From an uncultured Bacteriovoracaceae bacterium (GTDB taxonomy: Bacteria > Bdellovibrionota > Bacteriovoracia > Bacteriovoracales > Bacteriovoracaceae), in the NCBI GenBank assembly GCA_938034385.1, contig CALHLC010000047.1:1-53883 (forward strand): DNA of 53,883 nucleotides, written 5' to 3'. Made by a program: the position numbers and the translations under genes. Below the pieces are notes generated by a model that saw nothing but the letters and a program-made list of their open reading frames with translations, had not been told where the DNA came from and did no database searches. Positions 1 to 8,719 of the stretch are shown piece by piece (the first letter of the stretch is position 1; each line of letters starts with the position of its first letter).

Positions 1-99
1 GTAACCTAGTAAGTGGGATAAATCAGATTGTGATAAACCTTGTGGGTGAGACAACCTTTTTGATTTAATTAGTGCAGCTATGTGCGTGAACTTTCTCAT
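1..99 (-). CDS. Partial gene, N-terminus of an HTH-like (XRE-type) regulator
   Basis: An open frame runs from ATG at 99-97 off the left edge of the window, giving 33 residues that begin MRKFTHIAALIKSKR. A good ribosome binding site, GGAG at 107-110, lies 7 nt before the ATG. The basic start followed by the segment GLSQSDLSHLLGY looks like helix 1 and helix 2 of a Cro/C1-type helix-turn-helix, in which an Arg/Lys-rich helix is followed by 'sQsdLAkllGy'. Such very short start segments are common in small XRE regulators. The rest of the gene is outside the window, so the family call rests on about 13 residues. It is divergent from the coaD-like gene at 209, and the two share the AT-rich 100-208 interval as their upstream region. 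Confidence 0.5.
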   Translation of the reverse strand, partial: MRKFTHIAALIKSKRLSHPQGLSQSDLSHLLGY

Positions 100-208
100 T
101 CGTAAACTCCTTTAATTTGCAGTCCCATTATTATCAATAAATTTTAAGATGTCATTGATAAATTAAATTATTTTGATCTTTTCTTTCAGATGAAATATTA
201 ATGACTAA

Positions 209-718
209 ATGGGAAATGAAAAGAATAAAAATAAAAAAATTATCGTCTATCCAATAAGTGCTAGTCCTCCTACATGGGGTCATGCGGATATCATGATGCG
301 AGCAGCTCATAAATTTGATCATGTCTATTGGGTTGCAGCAAAAAATAGTCTAAAGACACCCATTTTCACTAACCTTGAAAGAACAGAAATGATGCAAGGG
401 TACGTAGAATACTATAAATTGAGTAATGTCACTGTCGACTCTCATGATGGAGCGATGGTTAGATATGCGAATGATAAAGGTGCAAACTTTCTCTTAAGAG
501 GATTACGTAATACTTCTGACTTTCACAAAGAACTTGAATTAGCAGCAGGTAATAGAGGAATTGATAAAGGAGTTGAAACAATTTGCATGTTCTCAAAACC
601 TCACTTTGCTACAATCAGCTCTTCTCTTGTAAGAGAGCTAGCCACTTTAAATGAGAGAATTGATCAATATGTCTTGCCTTCTATTACCAAAAAGATTTTA
701 GAAAAACTTAAAACATAA
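209..718 (+). CDS. coaD: Phosphopantetheine adenylyltransferase-like protein (CoaD family)
   Basis: This 169-residue protein has the size and layout of CoaD, which joins 4'-phosphopantetheine to ATP to make dephospho-CoA in the cytosol. The nucleotidyltransferase motif T/HxGH is present as TWGH (residues 22-25), the central LLRGLRN segment matches the family's 'RGLR' stretch, and the C-terminal ISSSLVREL motif is intact. The strand-1 motif normally written GxFDPxTxGH reads SASPPTWGH, so the usual Phe-Asp pair is missing. The start is ATG 209; no strong Shine-Dalgarno is visible. The stop overlaps by 11 nt the end of the convergent barrel-protein gene. It could be a diverged paralogue rather than the essential CoaD, because the motif change is at the substrate pocket. 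Confidence 0.85.
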   Translation: MGNEKNKNKKIIVYPISASPPTWGHADIMMRAAHKFDHVYWVAAKNSLKTPIFTNLERTEMMQGYVEYYKLSNVTVDSHDGAMVRYANDKGANFLLRGLRNTSDFHKELELAAGNRGIDKGVETICMFSKPHFATISSSLVRELATLNERIDQYVLPSITKKILEKLKT

Positions 719-1466
719 ATCCTATAGATGCTAATAAGTCATAACTTCTAACAAACTCTGTGCTTTCAGTATGTGATCCTGTTCCTCCGGCTTGAAAGCC
801 ATTAAAATCAAGAGAAGGAATAGTTGCTAGGTAATTTACAAAATCAAACTTAAATTTAATAGTTTTTGTAATATGCCATTTGAATTGAAACTTCCAATTA
901 TATGATATTGTTGAATCAGACTCATAAGCATCCTTTTTTAAGTTTGCTTGAGTTGCCGCGGTATTGTGTGAATACTTATTCCATGAAGCTCCAAGACCAA
1001 AGCCTAAGTCTATATAAAAAATTAAATTGAAAGTATTAATTTTTCCATAAAATGGAGTGTATAAAACATTTAACCCCATCATGTTATCCCACCTTACAAC
1101 GTGAGGTAGTACAATATTAGTTGTTCCTCCCCCTCCAGTATTAGTCTGAGTTAAAACGGCTTTATACGCACCATTATTAGAGTTCATATAATGATTGTAA
1201 AAACCTTCAACTGCCCACTCTTCTGAAAAGTAATATCCTGCAGTTCCATTTATACCCGTGACGCTTTGAAACTCAGATAACTTATGATCCAGAAACCCAG
1301 CACTTATAAAGAATCGACCTTCGTTTTCATGCATTTTATCTTGAAGTACAAAAACTTCTTTTTTAGGATCTAACCATCTATATTTATAGACGTCTTTCAA
1401 TCCAGCGAACGTATTCATGGATATGAGAAATATTACCAACAGTGACAGTTTTTTAGTGGATATCAA
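708..1466 (-). CDS. Outer-membrane beta-barrel protein of the gliding-type cluster (GltA/GltB-like)
   Basis: The 252-residue product starts with a signal peptide (residues 1-21, ending NTFA) and continues as alternating polar and aromatic strands, ending in Phe. This is the pattern of an outer-membrane barrel. Tracts such as FFISAGFLDHKL, GINGTAGYYFSEEWAVEGFY and LGFGLGASWNKY look like successive transmembrane strands. It is the last gene of the 10532-708 operon. In Myxococcus the equivalent position in the glt clusters is filled by the barrel proteins GltA and GltB; that match is inferred from fold and context. The start is a TTG at 1466 preceded by GGGAGGA at a spacing of 5 nt, and it overlaps the 3' end of the upstream gene by 14 nt, suggesting translational coupling. 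Confidence 0.75.
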   Translation of the reverse strand: MISTKKLSLLVIFLISMNTFAGLKDVYKYRWLDPKKEVFVLQDKMHENEGRFFISAGFLDHKLSEFQSVTGINGTAGYYFSEEWAVEGFYNHYMNSNNGAYKAVLTQTNTGGGGTTNIVLPHVVRWDNMMGLNVLYTPFYGKINTFNLIFYIDLGFGLGASWNKYSHNTAATQANLKKDAYESDSTISYNWKFQFKWHITKTIKFKFDFVNYLATIPSLDFNGFQAGGTGSHTESTEFVRSYDLLASIGFMF

Positions 1467-1701
1467 TTAAATCCTCCCTAATATAATCATCAAAATCTTT
1501 TCTTATAAAATTTTTGATTTGAAATTTTACTCTTTTATCAGCATTACTAGTTAGGTCTCCTGGAGAGAGTAATTGCCCTTGAACTTCTAGAGCATCAAAG
1601 TCAAAATATTCTTCTTTTTTATATTTGTATTCAATTTTATCTTCTCCTTTCTGAGAATATAAAGTTCCTGATAAAAACATAAGTATTAATAAATATTTCA
1701 A
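1453..1701 (-). CDS. Small exported protein of the gliding-type cluster, function unknown
   Basis: I place the start at the TTG at 1701-1699, inside a TTGA overlap with the stop of the upstream gene (TGA 1700-1698). This gives 82 residues with a clean signal peptide (MKYLLILMFLSGTLYS). An in-frame ATG at 1725 would add eight charged residues in front of the hydrophobic stretch and looks less likely. AAGGGAAG at 1720-1713 can serve as the ribosome binding site. The mature part is highly charged, with a conserved-looking core EYFDFDALEVQGQLLSPGDL, followed by a basic segment. No domain is recognised. Its position between the TPR gene and the barrel gene suggests it belongs to the same envelope complex, which is inference from context. 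Confidence 0.7.
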   Translation of the reverse strand: MKYLLILMFLSGTLYSQKGEDKIEYKYKKEEYFDFDALEVQGQLLSPGDLTSNADKRVKFQIKNFIRKDFDDYIREDLIDIH

Positions 1702-3074
1702 AACGCTGACTTCTTCCCTTTGCATGAACTCTCTAGCAGAGGAATATAATTCCCAAGCTCGTCGGCCCAGAACTCTCCTGCAAAGTTATAAATATGCTGA
1801 TTTCTTTTTCTTTTATAATTATATACTAATTCCTTAGAGCTTCTTCTTCTCTTTTTCTTCTTATTCTTCTTATCATAAAGCTCATTTTTCAAAAAAGTAT
1901 AGATATCTAATTCCATTTCACTCATGATATTACTGACTCTAATAATTTCCTTAGCGTATCCAACAAACTTTACTTTAATATACATATTATAAAATTTTAC
2001 GAAGTCAGCCTTAGCAGACTTGAAAGCTCGTTTATCCGAAAGATTTGTCTTTTTCTCTTCTTTCTTAAGGATTTTATAATGATATTCTAAAATTTTAATC
2101 CCAGGTTTCATTGCTAAGACATCGTACATTTTACTAATAAAATCTTTCTTGAACTTTTTCTTCTTCTTTTTCCTGGTTTTCATATAGTCAAGGAATGGAA
2201 AAGATCTATTGGTTTTGAGGTCAAAACTTTTCTGAAAATTCTGCAACTTTTTTCGAACATTTTTATCAAAGTTTTTAATAATATTAATAGTTTCATCGTA
2301 ATCACACAATCTAAGATAAGTAATTGCTTTTACAAATTCAGATTCAGGAAGAAAGTAATTATCTAAGATTGGAGCTTGGAATGTTAGATTTCGACCAACA
2401 GCTCTATTATAATTTTTCAATCTAAAATATGGCCATGAAGAATCAAATAAAAGATGAGGGAATTGATAAGATCTTGAATCAATTCTTTTAAAATGAGCAA
2501 CTGCTTTTTTTATTTTTCCTTGCTTATAATAAGCTCTAGGAATTAAGATTTCGCAAGTGTCATGTATATAAGCTCTAAAGGCTGCAGAAACTCTCTTTAC
2601 TCTTGCTGGACTAACCCTTCCGCCTCTCGAAGCAACCCTTACACATTTTTTTGCAAGTTTTATGGCCTTAGAAACTTTGCCGTTAATCTCATAAAGAGAA
2701 GCTAAGTTAAGTAAAGATTGTAGATAAAAATTACTACCCTTAGATACTTTTGAAAAATATTTAATTGCTTGTTTATCTTTTTTTAAGAAAAACATTTTCT
2801 TTGCTTTTACATAATTTACTACAGGAGAAGATCCCATTTTATCTAAATCTTTAATAGATAAATCAAGAAAAGCATAAATTCCTGTTTTAGGAACAATCTT
2901 TTCCATTAAAGAAGCTATCTTTTTCCCACTTGTTCTTCCAATTCCTCTCTTTAGATATACTGAAGCTACAAAATATTGTTTTTCAGCAACTGCTTTGGCT
3001 GCTTTTCTATAACTTGCATATGAGTTTATCGACAAGATTTGGAAAATAAAAAGAATTAGTATTTTTTTTATCAT
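1698..3074 (-). CDS. Exported TPR-rich protein of the gliding-type cluster (GltC-like)
   Basis: A 458-residue protein with an N-terminal signal peptide (MIKKILILFIFQILSINSYA, cleavage near residue 20). It has repeated helical hairpins of TPR type, for example the segments around residues 95-160 (QAIKYFSKVSKGSNFYLQS, INGKVSKAIKLAKKC) and 185-235. A very basic Lys/Arg-rich stretch lies near residues 408-420 (KKNKKKKRRRSS). It starts 1 nt downstream of the FHA-protein stop (ATG 3074) in the same operon. TPR proteins in the periplasm are a hallmark of the Glt gliding and envelope-traffic machinery. GltC is the nearest equivalent by position, but sequence-level orthology cannot be shown here. Its role is probably as a periplasmic scaffold. 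Confidence 0.7.
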   Translation of the reverse strand: MIKKILILFIFQILSINSYASYRKAAKAVAEKQYFVASVYLKRGIGRTSGKKIASLMEKIVPKTGIYAFLDLSIKDLDKMGSSPVVNYVKAKKMFFLKKDKQAIKYFSKVSKGSNFYLQSLLNLASLYEINGKVSKAIKLAKKCVRVASRGGRVSPARVKRVSAAFRAYIHDTCEILIPRAYYKQGKIKKAVAHFKRIDSRSYQFPHLLFDSSWPYFRLKNYNRAVGRNLTFQAPILDNYFLPESEFVKAITYLRLCDYDETINIIKNFDKNVRKKLQNFQKSFDLKTNRSFPFLDYMKTRKKKKKKFKKDFISKMYDVLAMKPGIKILEYHYKILKKEEKKTNLSDKRAFKSAKADFVKFYNMYIKVKFVGYAKEIIRVSNIMSEMELDIYTFLKNELYDKKNKKKKRRRSSKELVYNYKRKRNQHIYNFAGEFWADELGNYIPLLESSCKGKKSAF

Positions 3075-3075
3075 A

Positions 3076-5232
3076 TTAAAACTTTGGTTCCATATTTAAA
3101 GGTTGCTTTACTTTTACAATCCCGCCACCTTTAGGCTTTGGAAATTGAATTCCAAGTAACACTGTATTAAAACATGTTAAGCCTTTGGATGTTAAATTAA
3201 AAGCTCTGGATTTTATATTAGGAGATTGAACTCTACCTTGACCTGTGATTGTAAAGCGTAACTCTAAAGTTGTTCCTAGTTTCTTAGAGATTCGCTCAAG
3301 TTCTTGCTCGTAACAATAACTAAACTGAGGCATGTGCTGTCTTAAGATATTTTGAATCAATCTTGGATCTAAGCTTCCAAGTAAAACAGTCTTTGTTCCT
3401 GTCCCATTTCCGACTGCACCAATTCCACCTGTTCCAAAGCCTTTCCCTCCACTATTAATTGAAGACCCAGTTCCGAAACTTCCTTGTGACTTTCCAATAT
3501 CTCCGATACCAGCACTGTTTGCTCTTACCGTTCCAACACTCGCTCCTGAAATACTTCCAGCTCTACTAGCAGATAAGTCAGTACTTTGTGTATCATCATA
3601 GCTGACTGCAGATGTATCATTATTTACCTTGTTAAGAAGTTTAGAAAATTTTCCTTTTAACTTTGAAAAGCGTCCTAAATTTGCTTTTTTTAGCTTCTCT
3701 GCTGCTGATAACTTTGGTGGTTGAGGAATAGTAACAGGTGTAACAACTTTCCTTGGTGGTGCAGGTGCCTTAGGTTTTGGTTTAGGCTTTGGTGCAGCTA
3801 CTGCTTGAGGTCTAGTTGTTCTTGGAGGCCTTGTTGTTGGAGGTCTTGTCGTTCTTGGCGGTCTAGTTGTTGGTGGCCTAGTTGTTGTTATTGGCCTTGT
3901 TGTTGTTGGTGCTCTAGTTGTTGTGGTACGCTTAATTTTTTTTCTTATTAAAATTCTATCAATTTCTTCTGGAATATCCTTTTTTTCTTTTACCAGGGAA
4001 CCAATCGATATTGATAAGAAAGTTAAGCCAACCCATAGAAGAGAAAAAGAAAAAATTAATCCAAATAAAAATTTGTCTTGCTCGTACCACTTAGGAGCGA
4101 TAGTTTTCGGAGGTGTTCTTGTTTTTCTCAAATAAAGATTCATCACATCTTTATGCAGCTTAATGACCTGATCATCCTCGATAGGGATGTTTTTTTCAAA
4201 TTCAAATGGATTCTCAAGCCTCCCATCTGAATCATAGACTTCATATTCAAGCCCTACTACTTCATTAAGAAAAAACTTATCTTTCTTGATTGTTACAATT
4301 TCTTTATCAAGCCCAAAGCTTTCCAAAGGAACTGCCATTATTTTATTTTTTGGATTACTCTTTTTTTCAACATCTGCAGTTAAATTTAAACTACTATAAC
4401 TAGAATTTGTATAATCAATTTCATGAATATAGTTTCCAAAAGTTAAAGTTGACTCAATCGATGGTCTATTATCTGCAAAATTTAATGATTTTCGTTTTAC
4501 ATCTTCTTCAAAAATGAACTCAGTAAATTCAAACTCCGGGAACAATTCCAGGATTGCACGTCCATCGCTTTCTTCTTTTAGTCTAATATTATGATCATGA
4601 TGACTTTCTTCACCTTCAAAGATATTTTCCATGACAGCTTTTTCATTTAATGTCCTTGTGCTGTCTTGATGATCTTGAGATTTAATAAAAGGTGTATGGT
4701 CTCGTGCACTTTCCTTATTTATATTCTCAACAGTATGATCAACCTTAGTCTCTAAGCTTCTTTTAACAAAGTCCTCAGTTGACTCTCCTTCAATAGCTTG
4801 CTCTCTCTTTTTTTCTACTGGCTTAATCTCTTTAATTGGCTGGTGAGAAAAATTATTTACCACTTTAGTACTATTTAATAACTCTTTAGTGCTAGGCGGT
4901 TCTATCAGATCTTTAGATTTAGGTACTACTTTTTTAGTTTCAACTTTAACTAGTTCGTATCTGACAGAACCGAATTTAATTTTATCGCCATTTCCTAAGA
5001 TAGCTCGACTAATTCTTTGATCATTTACAAATGTTCCATTACTACTACCTAAATCAACAAGAATGATGCTATCGGCTTTTTTAACAATTGATGCATGTAT
5101 AAAAGACAAGAAATGATTATCAACCAAGATATCACTACTTTCAGCTCTTCCAATAACCTTTACTCTATTAGTAGGAATAATAGACGGATATTCAGAAACA
5201 ACTGGTTTTAAAAAATAATAATCTTGACTCAC
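3076..5232 (-). CDS. gltG: FHA-domain/AgmX C-terminal membrane protein (GltG-like)
   Basis: 718 residues in a distinctive order. An FHA phosphothreonine-binding domain (about 24-95) carries VIGRAESSDI, FIHASI and the LGSSNGTFVN signature. An acidic, low-complexity cytoplasmic stretch follows, then one transmembrane helix (388-410). A Thr-Arg-Pro repeat (436-475), Pro/Lys and Gly/Ser-rich linkers come next, and then an AgmX/TonB-like C-terminal domain (about 614-712) with two Cys (640 and 687). This is the architecture of GltG in Myxococcus, which links the inner-membrane AglRQS motor to periplasmic and outer-membrane partners. The start is GTG 5232, with AAAGG upstream, 3 nt after the lipoprotein gene. 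FHA suggests control by Thr phosphorylation, but no kinase gene is nearby. Confidence 0.85.
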   Translation of the reverse strand: MSQDYYFLKPVVSEYPSIIPTNRVKVIGRAESSDILVDNHFLSFIHASIVKKADSIILVDLGSSNGTFVNDQRISRAILGNGDKIKFGSVRYELVKVETKKVVPKSKDLIEPPSTKELLNSTKVVNNFSHQPIKEIKPVEKKREQAIEGESTEDFVKRSLETKVDHTVENINKESARDHTPFIKSQDHQDSTRTLNEKAVMENIFEGEESHHDHNIRLKEESDGRAILELFPEFEFTEFIFEEDVKRKSLNFADNRPSIESTLTFGNYIHEIDYTNSSYSSLNLTADVEKKSNPKNKIMAVPLESFGLDKEIVTIKKDKFFLNEVVGLEYEVYDSDGRLENPFEFEKNIPIEDDQVIKLHKDVMNLYLRKTRTPPKTIAPKWYEQDKFLFGLIFSFSLLWVGLTFLSISIGSLVKEKKDIPEEIDRILIRKKIKRTTTTRAPTTTRPITTTRPPTTRPPRTTRPPTTRPPRTTRPQAVAAPKPKPKPKAPAPPRKVVTPVTIPQPPKLSAAEKLKKANLGRFSKLKGKFSKLLNKVNNDTSAVSYDDTQSTDLSASRAGSISGASVGTVRANSAGIGDIGKSQGSFGTGSSINSGGKGFGTGGIGAVGNGTGTKTVLLGSLDPRLIQNILRQHMPQFSYCYEQELERISKKLGTTLELRFTITGQGRVQSPNIKSRAFNLTSKGLTCFNTVLLGIQFPKPKGGGIVKVKQPLNMEPKF
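3808..3927 (-). repeat. Thr-Arg-Pro repeat encoded within the GltG-like gene
   Basis: The codons for residues 436-475 form degenerate tandem units encoding TTRP, TTRPP and TTRPPR variants. On the plus strand this appears as recurring TTGTTGTTGG and GGTCTTGTCG-like units. The segment lies just outside the transmembrane helix, so it would be an extended periplasmic spacer. Internal repeats of this kind can change length by slippage between strains. It is a coding repeat and not a CRISPR or intergenic element. Confidence 0.8.
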
Positions 5233-5235
5233 TTT

Positions 5236-5919
5236 TTACCTTTGTAAGTTTTTAATATTACTCGATTGCCACTTCGATTTTTTTATCTCTTTATCGAGTT
5301 CTTTGTTTAGTCCAAGAGACTTCAAAGCAAAAAGATAATTTGTATAATCTCTTTCTTGCTTAATGGTCTTTTTATAAGAGCTTCTCATTTCATCTTTGTT
5401 TTTCTCATGTAAATGAACTGCTCCATTTAAAGCATGATTTTCTGAGTTGGTCACAATAGGAACAAGGTTTGGATCTAGCTTGTAAGCACCTTTATTTACT
5501 TGGGCCTGAATTTTATTATTTGCATTTATTTTACTTACTTTTCCGGAAGTAGATTTTTCAAACAAACTGTAACTTCTAGAGTCATGACCTAATAAACTTT
5601 GTATTACCCCTAAATTATTTAAAACTTTATACTTTAAAGAAGATTTCATTTTTGGATTACTCAAAGCTGATTTATATAAGAAATATGATTTCTTGATCTT
5701 TTTTTCATCAAAACATTTTTGAGCAAGGCTTAATATAGAACCAACATCAACACTTTTAGATCCTGAATCACAATTGTCTTCTACCTTTGTACTGTTATCA
5801 CTTTCTTCATCAAGAGATTGCTTAACACTCTTACTTCGGGACTTTCTGGTTTGCTTATCCTCAGAAGAAGAACAAGCTAACAAGAAGAAAATCATCAATT
5901 TAGAAACTAAAATTTTCAA
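5236..5919 (-). CDS. TPR lipoprotein of the gliding-type cluster (GltE-like)
   Basis: 227 residues with a short lipoprotein signal and lipobox LLAC (Cys16), followed by a Ser/Glu/Lys-rich linker. The folded part, about residues 58-130, contains TPR-like helices (ILSLAQKCFDEKKIKKSYF, LGVIQSLLGHDSRSYSLFEK). The Ser residues after Cys16 are compatible with outer-membrane sorting. Its 5' end overlaps the 3' end of the 939-residue TPR gene by 20 nt, and its stop lies 3 nt before the FHA gene, so the three are probably co-translated. In Myxococcus, GltE is an envelope TPR protein in the same neighbourhood. The match is by architecture and position. Confidence 0.75.
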   Translation of the reverse strand: MKILVSKLMIFFLLACSSSEDKQTRKSRSKSVKQSLDEESDNSTKVEDNCDSGSKSVDVGSILSLAQKCFDEKKIKKSYFLYKSALSNPKMKSSLKYKVLNNLGVIQSLLGHDSRSYSLFEKSTSGKVSKINANNKIQAQVNKGAYKLDPNLVPIVTNSENHALNGAVHLHEKNKDEMRSSYKKTIKQERDYTNYLFALKSLGLNKELDKEIKKSKWQSSNIKNLQR

Positions 5920-8719
5920 AATTTTCTCCTCTATAGATTACGTAATTAGGCTCTCTCATCGATTTATACCTTAAAGAAATTCTTTTATTTAAATTACTAT
6001 TAACAGCTTTTCTTACAACAAGATGTTTGGCCCTAAATGGATCAATGATTTCCTTGATTAGTCCCGCAAGTTCAGCTTTACTTGATCCCTCTTTAAATTT
6101 TATATTATCGAAAACATTCAAGAAGTCGGAAAACACTGTGTTCTCTACTATTTTCTTATAAAAGATAAGTACTGGTATCGAAGTATTTATATCTGTTACT
6201 TTTTTTAATCTTTTAGAAAATAAATCGAGATTTTTCTCCACGACTTCTGCCACATTTTCATCAGTAAGTTCCGAAGTATTATAAGCTAATTCGCTTGCAC
6301 CTAATGTTGTAATTGTTTTATATGTTTTAATAATCGAATTTTGTGAAACCTGAAAAGCCGATAAATTTTCTTCTAAGTCTTTAATTGGTCGAAGGAATTG
6401 TTTTGGCTCAATTGTTTCTAGCTTATTCATAAGATGTAACAAGTATTGTTCAGTAAAACTTTGAATGTCTTGAGAATTGTAAATTCTATTATCAACTACT
6501 AAACGCGTGAACTCTTTCACCTCATTAGGGTTATTCCAATTTATGTACTCTAAACTTAATTTTTTAAATAGATCTAAGCTCGAAGCTGAGACATTACACT
6601 TCTTCCCAACATTATAAAGCTTAACTAGTCTCGAATGAGAACTTTTTGAAAACAATAGCTCTTGGATTAATTCAAAATGTCTATTTCTAGATTCTTTTTG
6701 ATCTTTACAGTCACGAGTAAACAATCTCTTCATAACTTTCATGGAAAAGTCTTCATCGTGAAAAAGTTCTTTTTTAGCAAGCTGTTCTATTTTTGCAGAA
6801 TAATCTTTATACAACTCTGGGGTTGCTCCTGATACAATAGCATTTAGAACATTATAGGCTTTATCGTTTGCTCCCGCCTTATTATATAAAACACTCGCAT
6901 TAAAACCTGAAATCAATCTATTGTTTAAATCTAGTTTTTTATCTTTAAAAAATGCATATAATTTATCTGCTTTTTCAAGATCTTGCCCATCTTTACCTTC
7001 GAGCAAGCTATTAATCTTCTGAGTTGAAACTAGTTTATACCCTTCCCTCAAAGCTTTTTGCAACTCTGAAGAAGAAGCAAGGTTAGGCCTTGTATTTACG
7101 AAGCTTTTTAATTTTTCATAAAACTTAGAGTCATTATTTACTTCTTTAACTGCAATTAAGTTCAAAATCATTGCACTCGTTTTCTTAACATCTTTTGGAT
7201 CAGTTTTATAGAAATCACCTGCTATTGCTAACGTTTTTGGATAATCTTTTTTCTTAAATGCTTTATCATAAAGTCTTAGATAAATAGTCTTTTTTATCTT
7301 TTTATCTGTCCCAATCTTTAAGTAGTCATCAAAATAAGCGAGTTCTTTTGCTGATATAGTAGATTTCTTTGAGTTTTTCTTATCATAATAAGCAAGAATT
7401 TCTTCTAAGATCTTAACTGCATCTTTCTTCTTATCTTTTTTAACTTTGTAACTTTTATATAATCTTTCGAAAACCTTTATTGCTTTATCTTTTTGATTTA
7501 ATGAATTATAGATTTGAGCTAATTTGTAATCATAATCATCACTTTCTTTTGGACTCATTTGCTTTAGAACTCTAACTATACTAATTGTATCTTCTAGAAT
7601 AGGTGCAAAATATTCGTCTTTTTCTTTAGTCTTTTTATCATTAATAAATTTAATATTATTATTTAAAAGATCTATGTTTTTTTGTTTAAACTCGAGTTTT
7701 TGATCCTTATTAAGCCCGCCAGTTTTATAAGATTTAAAGATTTGATCCCTAAGGTTTATGACTACTTTTCTTGATTTCTTAAATTCCGAATCGACTAAGT
7801 GATTGAACATATCAACTCTAAATTGCAATAAGTCTTTCTTTTTATTTTTTGACTTTAGATGTGACTCGATAAGTCTAACATGATTATCAAATTGCTTAAA
7901 AAATCCTTTACTATAAACATACTTAACAAAGGCGGTAAGAGATTCAACACTGTCATCTCCTTTATTAAGAATAAATTTCAAACCACTATCTGGTTTTCCT
8001 GCAAATACATAAAATTCAGGAATCTTCTTTCGACTCTGCATATAAAAGTAATTTTGAGCATTTTTTTGTTTTGTTTTATTAAATATTTCCAAAAGATTTG
8101 ATACTGATTTACCATATTGATCTTTTTTGAAATAACACCAAGCTCTGTTATACAAATAACGCTCTTTCCATTCTGAGTTTTTATCGATCTTTAGGGCCAT
8201 TGAGTAATACTTAATAGCTGGATCAAATTTTGCATTATTGTAATAATAATCAGCAAGCTTTCCTGCAGCAACAGACTTTAACCCTCTTTCTTGTATCTTT
8301 GTTACACCTATTTTTAGATACTCTGGGATTTTCATATCCATTGGCTGGTACTCTGCAATCATAAGTCCATGCAACAGATAAAACTTCCCATCGTTTTCAA
8401 AGTTTTTATACTTCTTTGAAATCAAGTCCCCAATTTTTCTTGTTTCTTTAAAGTACTCAAGGTTATCACCAAGAGCTCTTTTTACAGCACTCGATTTTTT
8501 ATCTCTAAACTTTAATTCCCTTAACTTCTTACCTTTAAACTTAAGAATCTCTATTCGAGAATTATATAATCGATAATAGTTTCTAGCATTTTTTGATTTT
8601 GCGACTAAAACTTCAGCTGCTTTTTTCTCTTTCTGCAAAATATATAAAATTTTCGCATCAATATTAGGCTGAGCGTAAAAGTTCAAAGACATTAAAATGA
8701 GTATTACTATTTTTTTCAT
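5900..8719 (-). CDS. Large periplasmic TPR protein (GltD/AgmU-like)
   Basis: 939 residues with a signal peptide (MKKIVILILMSLNFYA) and then an almost entirely helical protein. Recurrent TPR-like units are visible around 150-250 (DYYYNNAKFDPAIKYYSMAL), 400-450 (LAQIYNSLNQKDKAIKVFERL) and 480-530. The size, signal and TPR content resemble AgmU/GltD of Myxococcus, a periplasmic partner of the gliding motor. The start ATG shares its A with the TAA stop of the ExbD-like gene upstream (TAATG), and the 3' end overlaps the lipoprotein gene, so it is embedded in the operon. It probably serves as a long periplasmic scaffold reaching towards the outer-membrane components. Confidence 0.75.
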   Translation of the reverse strand: MKKIVILILMSLNFYAQPNIDAKILYILQKEKKAAEVLVAKSKNARNYYRLYNSRIEILKFKGKKLRELKFRDKKSSAVKRALGDNLEYFKETRKIGDLISKKYKNFENDGKFYLLHGLMIAEYQPMDMKIPEYLKIGVTKIQERGLKSVAAGKLADYYYNNAKFDPAIKYYSMALKIDKNSEWKERYLYNRAWCYFKKDQYGKSVSNLLEIFNKTKQKNAQNYFYMQSRKKIPEFYVFAGKPDSGLKFILNKGDDSVESLTAFVKYVYSKGFFKQFDNHVRLIESHLKSKNKKKDLLQFRVDMFNHLVDSEFKKSRKVVINLRDQIFKSYKTGGLNKDQKLEFKQKNIDLLNNNIKFINDKKTKEKDEYFAPILEDTISIVRVLKQMSPKESDDYDYKLAQIYNSLNQKDKAIKVFERLYKSYKVKKDKKKDAVKILEEILAYYDKKNSKKSTISAKELAYFDDYLKIGTDKKIKKTIYLRLYDKAFKKKDYPKTLAIAGDFYKTDPKDVKKTSAMILNLIAVKEVNNDSKFYEKLKSFVNTRPNLASSSELQKALREGYKLVSTQKINSLLEGKDGQDLEKADKLYAFFKDKKLDLNNRLISGFNASVLYNKAGANDKAYNVLNAIVSGATPELYKDYSAKIEQLAKKELFHDEDFSMKVMKRLFTRDCKDQKESRNRHFELIQELLFSKSSHSRLVKLYNVGKKCNVSASSLDLFKKLSLEYINWNNPNEVKEFTRLVVDNRIYNSQDIQSFTEQYLLHLMNKLETIEPKQFLRPIKDLEENLSAFQVSQNSIIKTYKTITTLGASELAYNTSELTDENVAEVVEKNLDLFSKRLKKVTDINTSIPVLIFYKKIVENTVFSDFLNVFDNIKFKEGSSKAELAGLIKEIIDPFRAKHLVVRKAVNSNLNKRISLRYKSMREPNYVIYRGENFENFSF

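Noticed and set aside
3808-3927. Possible CRISPR or tandem intergenic repeat
   Set aside because: Units are codon-based, degenerate and within one reading frame; there are no spacers.
3721-4135. Plus-strand frames rich in Trp, Cys and Ser opposite the GltG-like gene
   Set aside because: They are the reverse reading of the Thr-Arg-Pro and Pro/Lys repeat codons and have no ribosome binding site.
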